A DNA stretch of 64,000 bases from Leptospira vanthielii serovar Holland str. Waz Holland = ATCC 700522 (lineage in GTDB: Bacteria; Spirochaetota; Leptospiria; Leptospirales; Leptospiraceae): NCBI RefSeq assembly GCF_000332455.1, contig NZ_AOGY02000072.1:17501-81500 (forward strand). Direction: 5' to 3'. The stretch's first letter is position 1; each line of letters begins with the position of its first letter. Shown one piece after another: positions 25,845 through 35,473 of this stretch. Under the pieces are notes generated by a model, which saw only the letters and a program-made list of their open reading frames with translations, did not search any database and was not told the DNA's origin. Position numbers and translations under genes: made by a program.

Positions 25845-28613
25845 ATGACAACCGACCAGATGATGAGTTTATACGGCGATAACGTCGTATTGTTGGAAGA
25901 GTATTACAAGTTATTTAAAGAAGATCCGTCTTCTTTATCCAAAGATTGGGTTTCTTTTTTCCAAGAATTGGAAAGGACATCCATTCCGAGTAACGGATCT
26001 GGCGGGAATGGATTCAACGGAAACGGATATGTCAATTATGCATCCACCGAACACCGGAAAGACTCCTCACTCAGTGACTTCGGGATCATCAACCTACTTA
26101 ATGCCTATCGTAGACAAGGCCACTTGGCGGCAAACCTCGACCCTCTCGGAATCAACAAACCCAACCGCGAATTCATCGACCTCAAAATTAAAGCCCTAAA
26201 ACAAAGTGACTTAGAAACAGAAGTCGATTCTGGAATTGCCAATTTAGGAAAAGCCAAACTAAAGGATGTGATCGATTGGTTTGAAAAAACCTACTGCGGA
26301 TCGATTGGTTGTGAACACTACTACCTTGTCAATGATGAGGAACGTGAATGGTTACAAAACCGAATGGAACCACTCGCAAACAATGAACCGATCAGCAAAA
26401 AGGTCGCCTTACGTTTGTTTGAGAAACTTTACCAAGCGGATAGTTTTGAAAACTTTCTCGCTAAAAAATTCGTAGGGAAAAAAAGATTTTCCCTCGAAGG
26501 TGGAGAAACCATGATCCCGATGCTTGACACTCTAGTCGAGGAAGCTGGTGGTCATAATATGGATGCCCTTGTCATTGGTATGGCTCACAGGGGACGACTC
26601 AATGTTCTTGTAAACATCATCAGAAAACCAGCAGGACTTATTTTTGCTGAGTTTGAAGAAAAACTAAATCCAGGCCAACTGGGTTATGCAGACGTAAAAT
26701 ACCATCTTGGTTATTCCAACCATGTCATGACTCATTATGGAAAAGAAGTCAAACTCTCTCTTGCCTTCAATCCTTCCCACTTAGAAGCGGTGGATCCTGT
26801 GATTTTTGGATCAGTTCGGGCCCGCCAAGAAATGGCAAAAGATATGGACCGTTCCAAGTTTATGCCAGTCGCCATCCACGGGGATGCGGCCCTTGCAGGA
26901 CAAGGTGTGGTCGCCGAAACTCTCAACATGATGAACCTAGATGGTTATACAGTTGGCGGAACTTTCCACATTGTGATCAATAACCAAATTGGATTTACCA
27001 CTCTTCCCAGTGAATCCAGATCGACTTTGTATGCGACAGACCTTGCCAAAGGATTCCAAGTTCCAATTTTTCACGTAAATGGAGATGACCCGGAAGCCAC
27101 TTACCGAGTCACAAAACTGGCGTTAGAATACAGACAAAAATTCAAAAAAGATGTGATCATAGATCTTATCTGTTACAGAAGGCTTGGACATAACGAAACA
27201 GACGAACCAACTTTCACACAACCACAGATGTATGATATCATCAAAAAACATCCCAAAACCATCAGTATTTATGAAGAGAAATTACTAAAAAGAGGAGATA
27301 TCACTCCTGAAGAAATCCAATTCATTAAAGATGGAATCCAACAAGGACTCGAAACTTCTTTCCAACAAGCGAAAGAAAAAGACACTCGCATCACGGTAGA
27401 TACCCTTGGTGGTGTATGGTCTAGATACACAAAAGAACCATTGGATTCTGATGTGCATACAGAGCTTCTCCAACAACAGTTAGGTGGGATTGTCAAGGCA
27501 GTCACGACTCTTCCTGAAGGGTATACTGCGAACCCAAAACACATTAAGGTTTTAGAAGATCGTAAAAAAATGGGTGCCGGGGAATTACCGATTGATTGGG
27601 GATTTGCAGAATCCCTTTCCTTTGGTTCCATTTTAGAAAATGGATTTCCGATCCGTCTAGGGGGACAAGATGCACAGAGAGGAACTTTCTCTCATAGACA
27701 TGCAACTCTTTCTGACATTGTGAATGGAAAAAAACTCACCCTTCTCAATCATATCAGCGACAAACAAGCAAAAATCGACATTGTAAACTCTTCCCTTTCG
27801 GAATACTCTTGTCTCGGATTTGAATACGGATATTCACTTGCTGACCCCAATAGCCTTGTGATGTGGGAAGCGCAGTTTGGTGACTTTGCCAACAATGCAC
27901 AGGTGATCTTTGATCAGTTCATTTCCAGTTCGGAAATCAAATGGCAAAGGATGTCTGGTCTTGTTTGTTTACTACCGCATGGGTATGAAGGACAAGGTCC
28001 AGAACACTCTTCGGCAAGATTAGAACGGTTCTTACAACTTTGTGCTTTGGACAATATCCAAGTCGCAAACCTAACTACACCGGCTCAGTACTTCCATATC
28101 CTACGTCGCCAAATCTTACAAAGTTTTAGAAAACCTCTTATCATCATGACACCGAAGTCTCTACTTCGTTTGAAAGATGCGGCTTCTAGTTTGGAAGATA
28201 TCACAACGGGTGCGTTTAGAAAAATCCTTCCCGATCCAGTGGCAAAACCGGAAAAAGTAGAGAAGTTACTTTTCTGTTCTGGGAAAGTGTATTACGACCT
28301 ACGCAAAGCCATCGATGCCCAAAAGTTAGAAAACGTGGCCGTGGTTCGAATCGAACAACTTTACCCATTCCCAGAAAACCATATCAAACAAATGATCACA
28401 AGTTACGGTAAATTGAAAAAATTTGTTTGGGTTCAGGAAGAACCAAAAAACCAAGGAGCATGGTTTTTTGTTCGTGATCGAATTGAAGCAGTGATGCCAG
28501 AGAACAAACGTTTGCATTATGCAGGTCGTTCGGAGTTCCCAAGTCCTGCTTGTGGTCACGTGGTTACACACTTAAAAGAACAAGAAGATTTAGTAAAGGA
28601 TGCCCTATCCTAA
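25845..28613 (+). CDS. sucA: 2-oxoglutarate dehydrogenase E1 (decarboxylating)
   Basis: 922-residue thiamine-diphosphate enzyme. The N-terminal E2-docking segment [20 protein letters not shown] is followed by family motifs [68 protein letters not shown] and [13 protein letters not shown], and late on [20 protein letters not shown]. Length is normal. A Gly/Asn-rich linker ([14 protein letters not shown]) separates the docking helix from the body. GGGAG lies before the ATG. It is last in the operon, reversing the usual E1-E2-(E3) order, and is closed by the terminator at 28656. Confidence 0.97.
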   Translation: MTTDQMMSLYGDNVVLLEEYYKLFKEDPSSLSKDWVSFFQELERTSIPSNGSGGNGFNGNGYVNYASTEHRKDSSLSDFGIINLLNAYRRQGHLAANLDPLGINKPNREFIDLKIKALKQSDLETEVDSGIANLGKAKLKDVIDWFEKTYCGSIGCEHYYLVNDEEREWLQNRMEPLANNEPISKKVALRLFEKLYQADSFENFLAKKFVGKKRFSLEGGETMIPMLDTLVEEAGGHNMDALVIGMAHRGRLNVLVNIIRKPAGLIFAEFEEKLNPGQLGYADVKYHLGYSNHVMTHYGKEVKLSLAFNPSHLEAVDPVIFGSVRARQEMAKDMDRSKFMPVAIHGDAALAGQGVVAETLNMMNLDGYTVGGTFHIVINNQIGFTTLPSESRSTLYATDLAKGFQVPIFHVNGDDPEATYRVTKLALEYRQKFKKDVIIDLICYRRLGHNETDEPTFTQPQMYDIIKKHPKTISIYEEKLLKRGDITPEEIQFIKDGIQQGLETSFQQAKEKDTRITVDTLGGVWSRYTKEPLDSDVHTELLQQQLGGIVKAVTTLPEGYTANPKHIKVLEDRKKMGAGELPIDWGFAESLSFGSILENGFPIRLGGQDAQRGTFSHRHATLSDIVNGKKLTLLNHISDKQAKIDIVNSSLSEYSCLGFEYGYSLADPNSLVMWEAQFGDFANNAQVIFDQFISSSEIKWQRMSGLVCLLPHGYEGQGPEHSSARLERFLQLCALDNIQVANLTTPAQYFHILRRQILQSFRKPLIIMTPKSLLRLKDAASSLEDITTGAFRKILPDPVAKPEKVEKLLFCSGKVYYDLRKAIDAQKLENVAVVRIEQLYPFPENHIKQMITSYGKLKKFVWVQEEPKNQGAWFFVRDRIEAVMPENKRLHYAGRSEFPSPACGHVVTHLKEQEDLVKDALS

Positions 28614-28655
28614 AGATAGATCATCCCACTACAAGTTAAGATTATCTTGAATGAG

Positions 28656-28684
28656 GCCTTGGGAGAAATCTCAAGGCTTTTTTT
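28656..28684 (+). terminator. Rho-independent terminator after sucA
   Basis: GCCTTGGGA (28656-28664) pairs with TCTCAAGGC (28669-28677, one G-T pair) around a GAAA tetraloop, followed by seven T residues. A classic intrinsic terminator 43 bases after the E1 stop codon. Confidence 0.93.
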
Positions 28685-28741
28685 AAGTTACCAAGAATCT
28701 AATGACTTGATTATATAACAAGTTTGTAATCAAATTTACAT

Positions 28742-28770
28742 TTGACAAACCATTAAGCAGCTGTTAGGAT
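28742..28770 (+). promoter_or_regulatory. Sigma70-like promoter of barrel protein gene
   Basis: TTGACA at 28742-28747, a 17-base spacer and TAGGAT at 28765-28770 preceded by TG. The predicted start is only a few bases before the ATG at 28780, so the transcript would be almost leaderless; alternatively AGGA at 28766-28769 is the Shine-Dalgarno. A 7-base inverted repeat (TTGATTA at 28707-28713, TAATCAA at 28727-28733) lies just upstream. Confidence 0.4.
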
Positions 28771-28779
28771 CTCATCACC

Positions 28780-29631
28780 ATGAAAAAAGCTTCTAACATT
28801 AGTTATTTTTTAAGTATCCTTTTTATCCTTGTTGGATTCCATTTTTCCGTATTTTCACAAACTGTATCCCAAACGCCGACTCCAATACAAAAAAAGGAAA
28901 TCCATTTCGGTTTTTATGAGGGAAGATTTTCTCTACAAGTTACAGGAGGGGATACAATTTACACTGGCGGAAGTCTTACGAACCGAGAAACTTCGTATCA
29001 GAATTCTCTCAAAACACAATCAGATCTAGGCCTCATTCAAAAAAGATTGTTAGCAACAGCCAATGTTCCGAATGGGCTACCTCTTCCAGAAAGTAAATTC
29101 AATACCGGTAGAACCGAAAGAGTCACTTTTGAATATGGATTGACCGACCATATAGGCATTACTGCTTCGCTTTCAAACAATACTGTAAGTGGAAAAAGGC
29201 TCAATCAATTTGTACTTTCCGACCGCACGAATCCAAATGGTTTCAGTCCCTATCTAGAAGCTGTTCCGACTAATTACAGATTTTATGAAGATAAAATTTA
29301 TGGTTTAGGAATCAACTATCATATATTTTCAAAAAATCGATTCGATCCTTACGTAGGGATTGAGTTAGGGTTTGTTAACTTCAATACATCTTATCGTTCT
29401 TATAACAACAATAGTTTATTTTTATACAGTTCCATTGTTTCAGGGCTGGGATATAGTGCACGGATCGCAAGTGGATTCAACTACCACATAACACCTGAGT
29501 TTGGATTTACGGTAGAAATCCATGGGATCAAACGTAAGTTAAAGTCTGATGCCTTTCCTTCCGAGACTTTTGAACAAGTGGGATTTCAGTTTGGTGTGAT
29601 TTTTAATCTGGACAATATGGGTAACATTTAA
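28780..29631 (+). CDS. Outer-membrane beta-barrel protein
   Basis: 283 residues: signal peptide ending at FSVFSQ, then alternating strands typical of an 8-12 strand barrel, ending with the membrane-type terminal strand EQVGFQFGVIFNL. Segments such as VTFEYGLTDHIGITASLS and IYGLGINYHIFSKNRFDPYVGI parallel strands in the OmpA-domain protein at 6581, suggesting a shared barrel family, here without the peptidoglycan-binding domain. Pore or adhesin function unknown. Single gene after the sucA terminator. Confidence 0.75.
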   Translation: MKKASNISYFLSILFILVGFHFSVFSQTVSQTPTPIQKKEIHFGFYEGRFSLQVTGGDTIYTGGSLTNRETSYQNSLKTQSDLGLIQKRLLATANVPNGLPLPESKFNTGRTERVTFEYGLTDHIGITASLSNNTVSGKRLNQFVLSDRTNPNGFSPYLEAVPTNYRFYEDKIYGLGINYHIFSKNRFDPYVGIELGFVNFNTSYRSYNNNSLFLYSSIVSGLGYSARIASGFNYHITPEFGFTVEIHGIKRKLKSDAFPSETFEQVGFQFGVIFNLDNMGNI

Positions 29632-29668
29632 GATAAAAATTGTTGAACTAATTTTTTTAATAACGTTT

Positions 29669-30439
29669 CTATTCTGGACTAGAAACTGGTGTCACCAAAG
29701 CTTCCAAAGATCCGCTAAGGATCCCTTTGTTTGTTGCCGCATCATAATCAAAAATATGCAGTTTGATCTCCGGCTCGGGAAGTTTTCTTCTTTTATTGAT
29801 TTGTTTGTCAGGATTTTTCCCCAAAACTAAAGTTAAGTGATTTTTCGCAGAATTATAAACTAACTTTCGAAAATGGAATCCCACAGGAAGAACAGTGTTG
29901 AGCCCGCTAGTCTCTGGATCAAAAAGATACACCAATTTATGATCTTTGTAGTTTAGAACTCCATCTAAATTACTATCTTCTGTAACTGCCAAAATTATGA
30001 TTTTTTTCTCTAAGGCAAGAACATCTTCTTTGGGATCATCAATGGTATTAGAAACAGATTTTTTCGCAAAGTCTCCAGCGAAAAAATCCCAGATGTATAC
30101 ATCGTGAGGAAAAAGTTTTTGCACCTTCCCATCTTTTAAATTGATAGAGTATAAATTCCTTGCATGAGACAAAATCCCATCGGGGCCAAATCCACCCGAT
30201 TCAGTGACAAGGCCATGAGGGTAGATAAAGTATTGTTTCCAATAAATTTTACCATTCCCATCTTCTAAATCCAAACTATCAGTGGGTTCTGGGCTGTTGT
30301 CCTTTTCTTTAGACTCGGGAGTTTCTACTGTGACTTCATACCCATCATCATAGAGGCGCCAACTTTTAGACAAACTAAAAGTAAGCACCGCTAAGATGAG
30401 TAAAAAGAATAGAAAGACTCCGACTCTAAATTTTTCCAT
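29669..30439 (-). CDS. Membrane-anchored protein of unknown function
   Basis: 256 residues with one N-terminal hydrophobic anchor (about 8-24) and an extracytoplasmic remainder. An acidic linker follows the anchor (PESKEKDNSPEPTDSLDLED). EDSNLDGVLNYKD resembles a calcium-binding EF-hand loop, and the pattern LVYLFDPETSGLNTVLP suggests propeller-like strands. Its ATG overlaps the stop of the DegT aminotransferase gene by one base (TAATG), so the two are translationally coupled. No family assigned; a link to cell-surface sugar synthesis is only positional. Confidence 0.65.
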   Translation of the reverse strand: MEKFRVGVFLFFLLILAVLTFSLSKSWRLYDDGYEVTVETPESKEKDNSPEPTDSLDLEDGNGKIYWKQYFIYPHGLVTESGGFGPDGILSHARNLYSINLKDGKVQKLFPHDVYIWDFFAGDFAKKSVSNTIDDPKEDVLALEKKIIILAVTEDSNLDGVLNYKDHKLVYLFDPETSGLNTVLPVGFHFRKLVYNSAKNHLTLVLGKNPDKQINKRRKLPEPEIKLHIFDYDAATNKGILSGSLEALVTPVSSPE

Positions 30440-31560
30440 TATTTATTTGCGTTGTATGCCTTTATGGCACTAAACACTTCATCCAATTCTGAATCTGTCA
30501 TATAAGCAAAAAGTGGAAAGTTAAGAACGGATTTAGAGATCCTTCGTGCATTCCCATCCTTCCCAAATCTTTCAATCAGGTATGGTTTGGCGCCCGGTTG
30601 GTCAGACATGGCCCCAGGATAAATATTTCCAAATCCAATTCCTTTGTCTTTTAAGACAGCTTCAATTTTGGGACGCACCTCTGGGTCCACCAAAGTCACG
30701 TTACAGTAACCATTTTCATCGTAACCTTTGGGTGGTTGGATTACTCCAATCCCAAGGCCTGGAAGTTCTTTGTAGTATATGTTCTGTGATTTTTTACGAG
30801 AATCAATTCTTGTCTGCAGGTGTTTTAAAGATAAATTAAGGAAAGCTGCTTGCAGTGAATCAAGCCTTGAGTTCCAACCCACAAGTCCATGTTCATAATG
30901 AGAAGTCCTTCCATGGTTGACTAAACGACGAGTCACAACCGATAACTCTTCATCGTTTGTAAATACAGCACCACCATCACCGGCAGCACCTAACACCTTT
31001 GCAGGGTAAAAGGAAGTCGTGGAAATGAGAGCGTCTTTATACAAAGACTTGCCGTTGAACTTCACTCCAAAACACTGAGCTCCGTCTTCAATAAGAGCTA
31101 CGTTCTTTTCTTTGCAAAATTTACGAAGTTCTTCAATTTTGGAAGTTCCCCATCCATACAAATGCACAACAAGCGCAGCCTTTGGTTTTACTTTTTCCAC
31201 AGCTTCCTGGAAAACTTGGAAATCCATTTGTAAATCGTCTGGATTGGTATCAATGGTGTAAGGATCCCCACCCACATTCACTACCGCTTCAAACGTAGCC
31301 CAAAACGTAGAATCCGGTAACAAAACTTTATCGCCACGACCCACACCCACAGCACGAAGAGCTAACTGCAAAGCATCCGTTCCATTGGCACATCCAATGG
31401 CATACTTTGTTTCTGCCCAAGTGGCAAGACCTGCTTCCAAATCAGAAACTTCGTTTCCACCGATAAACTGTGCGTTTTGTGACATGGACTTTACTTTTTC
31501 ATTCCAGGTGTCCAAAAATCCTGGTTCAAATCGTTTGATATCTATAAATGGAACTGCCAT
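30439..31560 (-). CDS. DegT/DnrJ/EryC1/StrS-family aminotransferase
   Basis: 373-residue PLP enzyme of the sugar-aminotransferase family. Lys188 in [12 protein letters not shown] is the Schiff-base lysine, Asp159 in [10 protein letters not shown] binds the PLP nitrogen, and [15 protein letters not shown] positions the phosphate. These enzymes aminate nucleotide-linked ketosugars for surface polysaccharides. The immediate partners (a membrane protein upstream, an anchored protein downstream) do not identify the sugar. Confidence 0.9.
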   Translation of the reverse strand: MAVPFIDIKRFEPGFLDTWNEKVKSMSQNAQFIGGNEVSDLEAGLATWAETKYAIGCANGTDALQLALRAVGVGRGDKVLLPDSTFWATFEAVVNVGGDPYTIDTNPDDLQMDFQVFQEAVEKVKPKAALVVHLYGWGTSKIEELRKFCKEKNVALIEDGAQCFGVKFNGKSLYKDALISTTSFYPAKVLGAAGDGGAVFTNDEELSVVTRRLVNHGRTSHYEHGLVGWNSRLDSLQAAFLNLSLKHLQTRIDSRKKSQNIYYKELPGLGIGVIQPPKGYDENGYCNVTLVDPEVRPKIEAVLKDKGIGFGNIYPGAMSDQPGAKPYLIERFGKDGNARRISKSVLNFPLFAYMTDSELDEVFSAIKAYNANK

Positions 31561-31576
31561 TGTATGCCCTTTCTAA

Positions 31577-31999
31577 TTACTTATTTGTGAATATTTGATG
31601 AAGCCAACCATTGAACTCTTTGGAGTACATAGTCCAAAGAAAAAATAAAGCCCAATACAGAACCGTCCCATAAGCAAGTGCTGGAATCAAGGTTTTACTT
31701 AAGTTATTGGATGCAGAATAATAAATTCGAATGAGAACAAGGGGCCATAAAAAGAATAAAAAAACATAGATGGAATTTCCCATAGCAGAGATCCAAAGGA
31801 GAACTTCTGCTTTGGGGTTTTCCTTCCAACGGGCCACCCCTTCCCAAAATTCAGGAAAGAATTGAACCAGATAAAAACAAAACACAAGAAAGAAAAAAAA
31901 CTTCCAGTGTGACTCTAAATCTCTCCGGAAGAGAGTGAGAAGGAGGCCCACAAACCAAATGAATAAAACAGGAAAGGCAACGGTTTCCAATAGTGTCAT
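31577..31999 (-). CDS. Small integral membrane protein, unknown
   Basis: 140 residues with about four hydrophobic helices (residues ~3-22, 34-50, 70-92, 102-122). No family recognised. It begins three bases after the pdxA stop and ends 16 bases before the DegT aminotransferase start, so it belongs to the same transcript. Confidence 0.7.
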   Translation of the reverse strand: MTLLETVAFPVLFIWFVGLLLTLFRRDLESHWKFFFFLVFCFYLVQFFPEFWEGVARWKENPKAEVLLWISAMGNSIYVFLFFLWPLVLIRIYYSASNNLSKTLIPALAYGTVLYWALFFLWTMYSKEFNGWLHQIFTNK

Positions 32000-32002
32000 G
32001 AG

Positions 32003-32941
32003 TTATTTTTCTTTTGTCTCCGTGAGTCTTTCTAAACAGGAGATGAGTCCTGTGGGATCACAGATCCCTTTTCCTGCAATGTCAAAGGCTGTCCCATGGT
32101 CCGGGGACACACGAGTAAAATCCAGTCCTAAGGTTATGTTGACTCCCTTTTTCCCTTCAAGCAATTTAAATGGAATGAGTCCCTGGTCATGATACCCGGC
32201 CAAATACAAATCGTATGTTTTGGCTCCTGGCAAAAAAGCCGAATCCGCAGAAAGAGGACCTTCCACCTGAAACTTTGCTTTTCGTAAGATTTTAGCGCCC
32301 ACTGACAAGATGGTGGATTCTTCATCCCCAATCTTTCCACCCTCACCCGCATGTGGGTTTAGCCCTAAATAAGCAATTTTTGGATTTTTTAAAAACTGCG
32401 AACGGCGGAGTGCAGAACTCAGATCCTTCCAAGAAAATCGTTTCAATTCTTTCACCACGTCTTTTAGGGGAACATGAGTGGTTAATGGAATTACATTTAA
32501 TTTCTCACCCGACATCATCATAAACGTAGGTCGTTTATAATACGTAGCCAAGGTTTCTGTATGACCCCGAAATCCTTTGATACCTGCCTTATTTACCCAC
32601 TCCTTCGAAAGAGGAAGAGTGATGAGGTCAGCTCCTAATTCCTTTTGTAAGTCCATAGCGGCAAGAAGTGAATCGTAGGCCATTCTACCTGAGGTTTTGG
32701 AGGGTTTACCGAGAGTAAAATTACGCGATTTTTTAGAATCAGACCAAGGGAGAGAATAGAATCCAGGTCCGGCACTCGGTTTGGAAAGGCTTGGAAGCGA
32801 GGGGACCGTGAGATTGTGGGGGCCACGGATGAAATAAATGCGATGGCGTTTCCCTAAGGATAACAAGAGAGGGAAGGCAGAAACCAAAAGTTCGTAGTTG
32901 ATACTTGTGGGATCGCCTTCCGAAATCAGAATGGTTTTCAA
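32003..32941 (-). CDS. pdxA: 4-hydroxythreonine-4-phosphate dehydrogenase
   Basis: 312-residue PdxA: oxidises 4-phosphohydroxy-L-threonine in the deoxyxylulose-phosphate-dependent pathway to pyridoxal phosphate. Motifs include ISEGDPTSINYEL (GDP near the start), GHTETLA, GLNPHAGEGGKIGDEE and AGYHDQGLIPFKLL with the metal-binding histidines, and FTRVSPDHGTAFDIAG. The gene starts directly after the bactofilin stop and precedes a PLP-dependent aminotransferase two genes later. Confidence 0.94.
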   Translation of the reverse strand: MKTILISEGDPTSINYELLVSAFPLLLSLGKRHRIYFIRGPHNLTVPSLPSLSKPSAGPGFYSLPWSDSKKSRNFTLGKPSKTSGRMAYDSLLAAMDLQKELGADLITLPLSKEWVNKAGIKGFRGHTETLATYYKRPTFMMMSGEKLNVIPLTTHVPLKDVVKELKRFSWKDLSSALRRSQFLKNPKIAYLGLNPHAGEGGKIGDEESTILSVGAKILRKAKFQVEGPLSADSAFLPGAKTYDLYLAGYHDQGLIPFKLLEGKKGVNITLGLDFTRVSPDHGTAFDIAGKGICDPTGLISCLERLTETKEK

Positions 32942-33382
32942 TTATTCTTTTGCGTTTGGTTGTTTCCCAAAAATTTTCTCAACACTTAAAGAATCTTTGG
33001 AGTATTCCAACTCGATTAAGTCTTTAGCGCTGTGTTTGAGGTCGTTGGAAATCATACAACGTCCTTCTAGAATCACCCCATTTTGTATGATGAGTTCCGG
33101 TGTTTTGATATCGCCAAGGATTTTTGAAGTAGGAAGGAGCATCACGCGGTTTCTTGCAGTCACGTTTCCCGCCACAATTCCTTCTACGATGACACTGGCA
33201 GCTGTGATGTTGGTTTTGACCTTTCCGGTAACACCAATGTAGAGGTGTTCGGCTTGGAGGGATTTCCCCTCGAATTTACCGTCAATTTTTAAGGATCCAT
33301 TGATAAAGAATTTACCGTTGAAGTAAGAATTCTCACCAATAGTTGAATTGGTAACTTCGGTCTGATTTTTGACTAATGCCAT
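32942..33382 (-). CDS. Bactofilin (polymer-forming cytoskeletal protein)
   Basis: 146 residues with a bactofilin core, a right-handed beta helix: TIGENSYFNGKFFINGSLKIDGKFEGK, LYIGVTGKVKTNITAASVIVEGIVAGNVTARNRVMLLPTSKILGDI read as successive short turns (segments shown separately by the motif INGSLKIDGKFEGK). Bactofilins form filaments that guide cell-shape and wall enzymes. The frame opens 35 codons upstream, but the ATG at 33382 (MALVKNQ) fits the family N-terminus. A lytic transglycosylase gene lies divergently 2 kb away. Immediately followed by pdxA. Confidence 0.9.
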   Translation of the reverse strand: MALVKNQTEVTNSTIGENSYFNGKFFINGSLKIDGKFEGKSLQAEHLYIGVTGKVKTNITAASVIVEGIVAGNVTARNRVMLLPTSKILGDIKTPELIIQNGVILEGRCMISNDLKHSAKDLIELEYSKDSLSVEKIFGKQPNAKE

Positions 33383-33450
33383 GCTGTTACGGGTCCGTGA
33401 ATGTGATTTTTCACAGTGTCCTCGTTCCCCCCGGGAATGAAAAGGTTTTT

Positions 33451-34224
33451 TTACCCTCGAAAAGACGGGAGTCGAATCAAATCGCAAGCCTCTTCCGCAA
33501 ATTCTTGAAATTCACGAAGCCCTTCCATAATCGAACGGCCTTCCAAAACCGTGGCCCTTTCAAACCTAGGATTGAATTTGATCGGTTCTTCCATGTTCAT
33601 AATCACATTTACCCCATCTTTGATGTCTTTATTCACCGCAGTGAGGAAATCACGAAATTTACCCAAGGTTTCAAAGGATTCAGCGATGAAAATTCGGGAC
33701 TGTTTGTTTTTCATCCTAGATAGCTGTTCACGGAACTCTTGTTTGTCGGCAGCCGCATACTCTTCGACAGTTTCCACAAGGATTTTCATATTTCGTCGCA
33801 AGTTTTCCATATACTTAAGAACAGTATCCCTTTCTGTAGCATGAGAATAATCAAATTTAATATGGCCATCCCCAAGGATAGGGATATATTCCAAATCCAT
33901 AATATTTACAAGGGTTCCAATTTGATTGATTTCGCTATCATTCGAATTGGGTGATATTTTCATTACCGGATACTGAGATATAACCTTGTGTTTGAGGTTT
34001 TCAGGATTTTCCTCTCTGGTTTTTGCATTACGCATCGTCTGCTCTAAGTTATCTGGAATTCCTTCGGGAGAAACTTCTTGCATACGACGTCTGTAACGTT
34101 CTATGTCATATGCCACTCGTTCCTTTTGCAGATCATTTTTTGCATTTCTTTCAATTTTCTCCAAATTCCTTAGCATTTTCTGCAATTTGGAGAGTTCCAT
34201 AATCTGTTCTTGCGTGAGTGGCAT
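33451..34224 (-). CDS. Coiled-coil cytoplasmic protein, unknown
   Basis: 257 residues from the ATG at 34224 (MPLTQEQIMELSKLQ). Strongly charged and mostly helical: residues 1-60 and 145-200 look like coiled coils (MLRNLEKIERNAKNDLQKER; MENLRRNMKILVETVEEYAA). No signal peptide, no motif recognised. It starts one base after the stop of the gene upstream and ends 68 bases before bactofilin, so a bactofilin- or envelope-linked structural role is possible but not shown. Confidence 0.7.
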   Translation of the reverse strand: MPLTQEQIMELSKLQKMLRNLEKIERNAKNDLQKERVAYDIERYRRRMQEVSPEGIPDNLEQTMRNAKTREENPENLKHKVISQYPVMKISPNSNDSEINQIGTLVNIMDLEYIPILGDGHIKFDYSHATERDTVLKYMENLRRNMKILVETVEEYAAADKQEFREQLSRMKNKQSRIFIAESFETLGKFRDFLTAVNKDIKDGVNVIMNMEEPIKFNPRFERATVLEGRSIMEGLREFQEFAEEACDLIRLPSFRG

Positions 34225-34225
34225 T

Positions 34226-35425
34226 TTATTCCCAACCTTCTGGAATACTAACAGATTCACCAGATGCCAGAAGCGTTCGCTCAATAGAAGAACCTAATGT
34301 CTCATCACCAGTAACTTTTAAAACTCGAAAGTACAAATTGAGAGCAAAAGGCAAATACTTAAGTCGCCCGGCTTTTTTATAAAAGTTTAAAAACTTGTCA
34401 TTTTCCTTTTTAACAAAAGCAATAGAGGCCAATTGTAAATTGATAAAATAAGAATATGGTTTAAGAAGTAATTCGTTTTTTAAATCATCTTCGTAACGGG
34501 TTCCTTCATTTCGAAATCGAACTACCGTTTCGACAAACGGATCCATTTCATGAGACAATTCATATCCAAATCCATTGCTAACGGTCCAGTCTCCGCGAAG
34601 ACTAGTTTCTAAATCTTCTCTGTAACGTAAAAAAGTTTCTTCTGGAAAATATCGTTTCGCATAACGTAAAGCAGGGAAGGCAGGAATTTTCCCAAGGGAA
34701 ACCGAACAAAATTTTTGTTTCTCCCAATCTTCCCATTCTGCGTAAAAACCTATCAGGAACTTCCAAAATCGGAACGTTTCTTCTCCACTAAACCATCCCA
34801 TTTCAATTGCATGAAAAAGAACTCCAGAAACCTGCCAATGAGAATCGAGAGTTACGGCATCGGTGAGAGTTTTAAAATCTAAATATTCGCGTTTCCCCTG
34901 CACATATTCAACTAACGCATGCAATATGGTATTTTCATAGGGAAGTTCAGAAAATTCCCACCCCAGTAAAAACAAAAATCTGCGGTTATCATCGGTTTGA
35001 CCAAAGAATTCTTTGGTTTTTAAGACCCAATTGCGAAACTCGGCGATCTGACCCGAATACAAAAGGCCAAATCCAACAAGCTCCCAATCCTCTCTTTCCA
35101 TCTCTTCAAACTCTCGGTTTTGGCAAAGTTCCCAAATTTGGTCTAAAGACTGACTTGGGAACGGCGATGGGGTGGTCAATTGCGGGTCTTTGAACCGATT
35201 GGCGACTTCATTTTCCCCCAAAAAGGAACAAAGGCTGAACCCACCAGAAAAATCGGTCGATAAATAGTAGAGATAGTTTGCAAAACGAGACTGATCGCCT
35301 GAAAAGAAGGCACGTAAACTAGGCCAGAGTTCGGAAAGTGTGGCCGTTTTAGGAAGTACGGGCCCTTTGTGGAATTCGATACGATATTCCGGCCATTGCA
35401 GTTTGTATTCTGTTTGTAAGCTCAT
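34226..35425 (-). CDS. Unknown 399-residue protein
   Basis: 399 residues, no signal peptide or membrane helix, rich in Trp, Phe, Tyr and Glu. The irregular helical pattern resembles TPR-like solenoids (for example FYKKAGRLKYLPFALNLYFR near the C-terminus), but I cannot assign a family. First gene of the minus-strand run leading to bactofilin and pdxA, and divergent from the lytic transglycosylase gene 48 bases away. Confidence 0.65.
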   Translation of the reverse strand: MSLQTEYKLQWPEYRIEFHKGPVLPKTATLSELWPSLRAFFSGDQSRFANYLYYLSTDFSGGFSLCSFLGENEVANRFKDPQLTTPSPFPSQSLDQIWELCQNREFEEMEREDWELVGFGLLYSGQIAEFRNWVLKTKEFFGQTDDNRRFLFLLGWEFSELPYENTILHALVEYVQGKREYLDFKTLTDAVTLDSHWQVSGVLFHAIEMGWFSGEETFRFWKFLIGFYAEWEDWEKQKFCSVSLGKIPAFPALRYAKRYFPEETFLRYREDLETSLRGDWTVSNGFGYELSHEMDPFVETVVRFRNEGTRYEDDLKNELLLKPYSYFINLQLASIAFVKKENDKFLNFYKKAGRLKYLPFALNLYFRVLKVTGDETLGSSIERTLLASGESVSIPEGWE

Positions 35426-35473
35426 AAGGAGAGGAACCTTCCCTCTCTAAATTCGTAATCATAGGAAGTATGC

